A DNA stretch of 64,000 nucleotides, from positions 412,489-476,488 of the forward strand of contig NZ_LGCI01000010.1 of assembly GCF_001281525.1 (NCBI RefSeq), written 5' to 3'. Both the position numbers and the translations under genes were made by a program. This DNA is from Lysinibacillus macroides (GTDB taxonomy: Bacteria > Bacillota > Bacilli > Bacillales_A > Planococcaceae). The notes beneath the pieces were generated by a model. That model had not been told where the DNA came from and did no database searches. It saw only the letters and a program-made list of their open reading frames with translations. The first letter of the stretch is position 1. Each line of letters begins with the position of its first letter. Below, in pieces: positions 63,894 to 64,000 of the stretch.

Positions 63894-64000
63894 ATGAAGG
63901 GTGTAATCGATGGATCTATTAATACTTTGAAAATCTTGTCCTATTTTGTATCATGTATAATATTGTTATTTTTAAGGCTAATTGAGGCGAGGTTAGGACT
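63894..64000 (+). CDS. Partial gene, N-terminus of a membrane protein (window edge)
   Basis: ATG 63894 with GCAAAGGAG just upstream opens a frame KGVIDGSINTLKILSYF...IILLFLRLIEARLG that runs off the window without a stop. The segment has one hydrophobic stretch. Too little is visible to name it. Confidence 0.45.
   Translation, partial: MKGVIDGSINTLKILSYFVSCIILLFLRLIEARLG

Noticed and set aside
1..64000. CRISPR arrays, tRNA or rRNA genes, prophage or integrative element attachment sites
   Set aside because: No regularly spaced repeats with spacers, cloverleaf-type sequences, integrase gene or paired att sites were seen.

Overview
The window looks like the chromosome of a low-GC, endospore-forming Bacillota, most likely Lysinibacillus or a close Planococcaceae/Bacillaceae relative. 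The support is the splAB pair (spore DNA repair), a Trp T-box, frequent TTG/GTG starts behind strong Shine-Dalgarno sites, and gene order matching the B. subtilis yqfW-ispG(yqfY)-yqfZ-yqgB-yqgC-sodA-pbpA-pst segment and the ydaJKLMN operon. No rRNA or tRNA gene, CRISPR array or prophage was seen.

Layout. 1-0.63 kb: a decayed IS3-family end. 0.8-4.3 kb: a BmrA-type ABC exporter followed by an OmpR/HisKA two-component pair. 4.3-5.5 kb: a quinone reductase divergent from a MarR regulator across a duplicated operator. 5.8-8.8 kb: a YqcI/YcgG (GntA-like) protein convergent with an APC permease and an arginine-deiminase-superfamily hydrolase, a possible guanidino-compound module. 9.3-12.5 kb: splAB, queT with a structured leader, an SDR enzyme and a DUF2829 (Tad2-family) protein. 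12.6-15.4 kb: an orphan sensor kinase and an intact IS256-family element. 15.6-18.8 kb: two small membrane proteins and T-box-controlled trpEG. 18.9-25.9 kb: a MscS channel, a VWA-like protein and the pstSCAB-phoU operon behind a five-repeat PhoP box.

The chemoreceptor at 26-27.7 kb is followed by a 4-kb graveyard (27.9-31.8 kb) holding a C-terminal scrap of a second pbp gene, IS4 and IS1182 remnants, a solo IS3 end and one small exported protein. The graveyard lies between pst and pbpA, which are neighbours in B. subtilis. From 31.9 to 40.6 kb the conserved pbpA-sodA-yqgC-nptA-like-yqgB-yqfZ-ispG-yqfW block resumes.

40.7-45 kb holds two tandem paralogous chemoreceptors. 45-53.9 kb is a mixed housekeeping stretch: a lipoprotein, a frameshifted MerR gene, a CNNM transporter, an XRE regulator, a phosphoesterase, ctaB preceded by an unannotated CxxC microprotein, an esterase-like protein with Asn in place of the nucleophile Ser, a TPR protein and a thioredoxin-like protein. 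54-57 kb has a YhgE/Pip protein and a PCYCGC lipoprotein. 57-63.6 kb is a complete ydaJKLMN exopolysaccharide operon: a GH8-like lipoprotein that appears to start with ATT, a c-di-GMP receptor with degenerate GGDEF and intact I-site, a DUF2334 protein, a GT2 synthase and a BcsB-like protein. The window ends inside a possible divergent gene.

Family names are recognised from sequence by eye. No database search was run. Start positions are adjusted to the best Shine-Dalgarno site where that differs from the longest frame.
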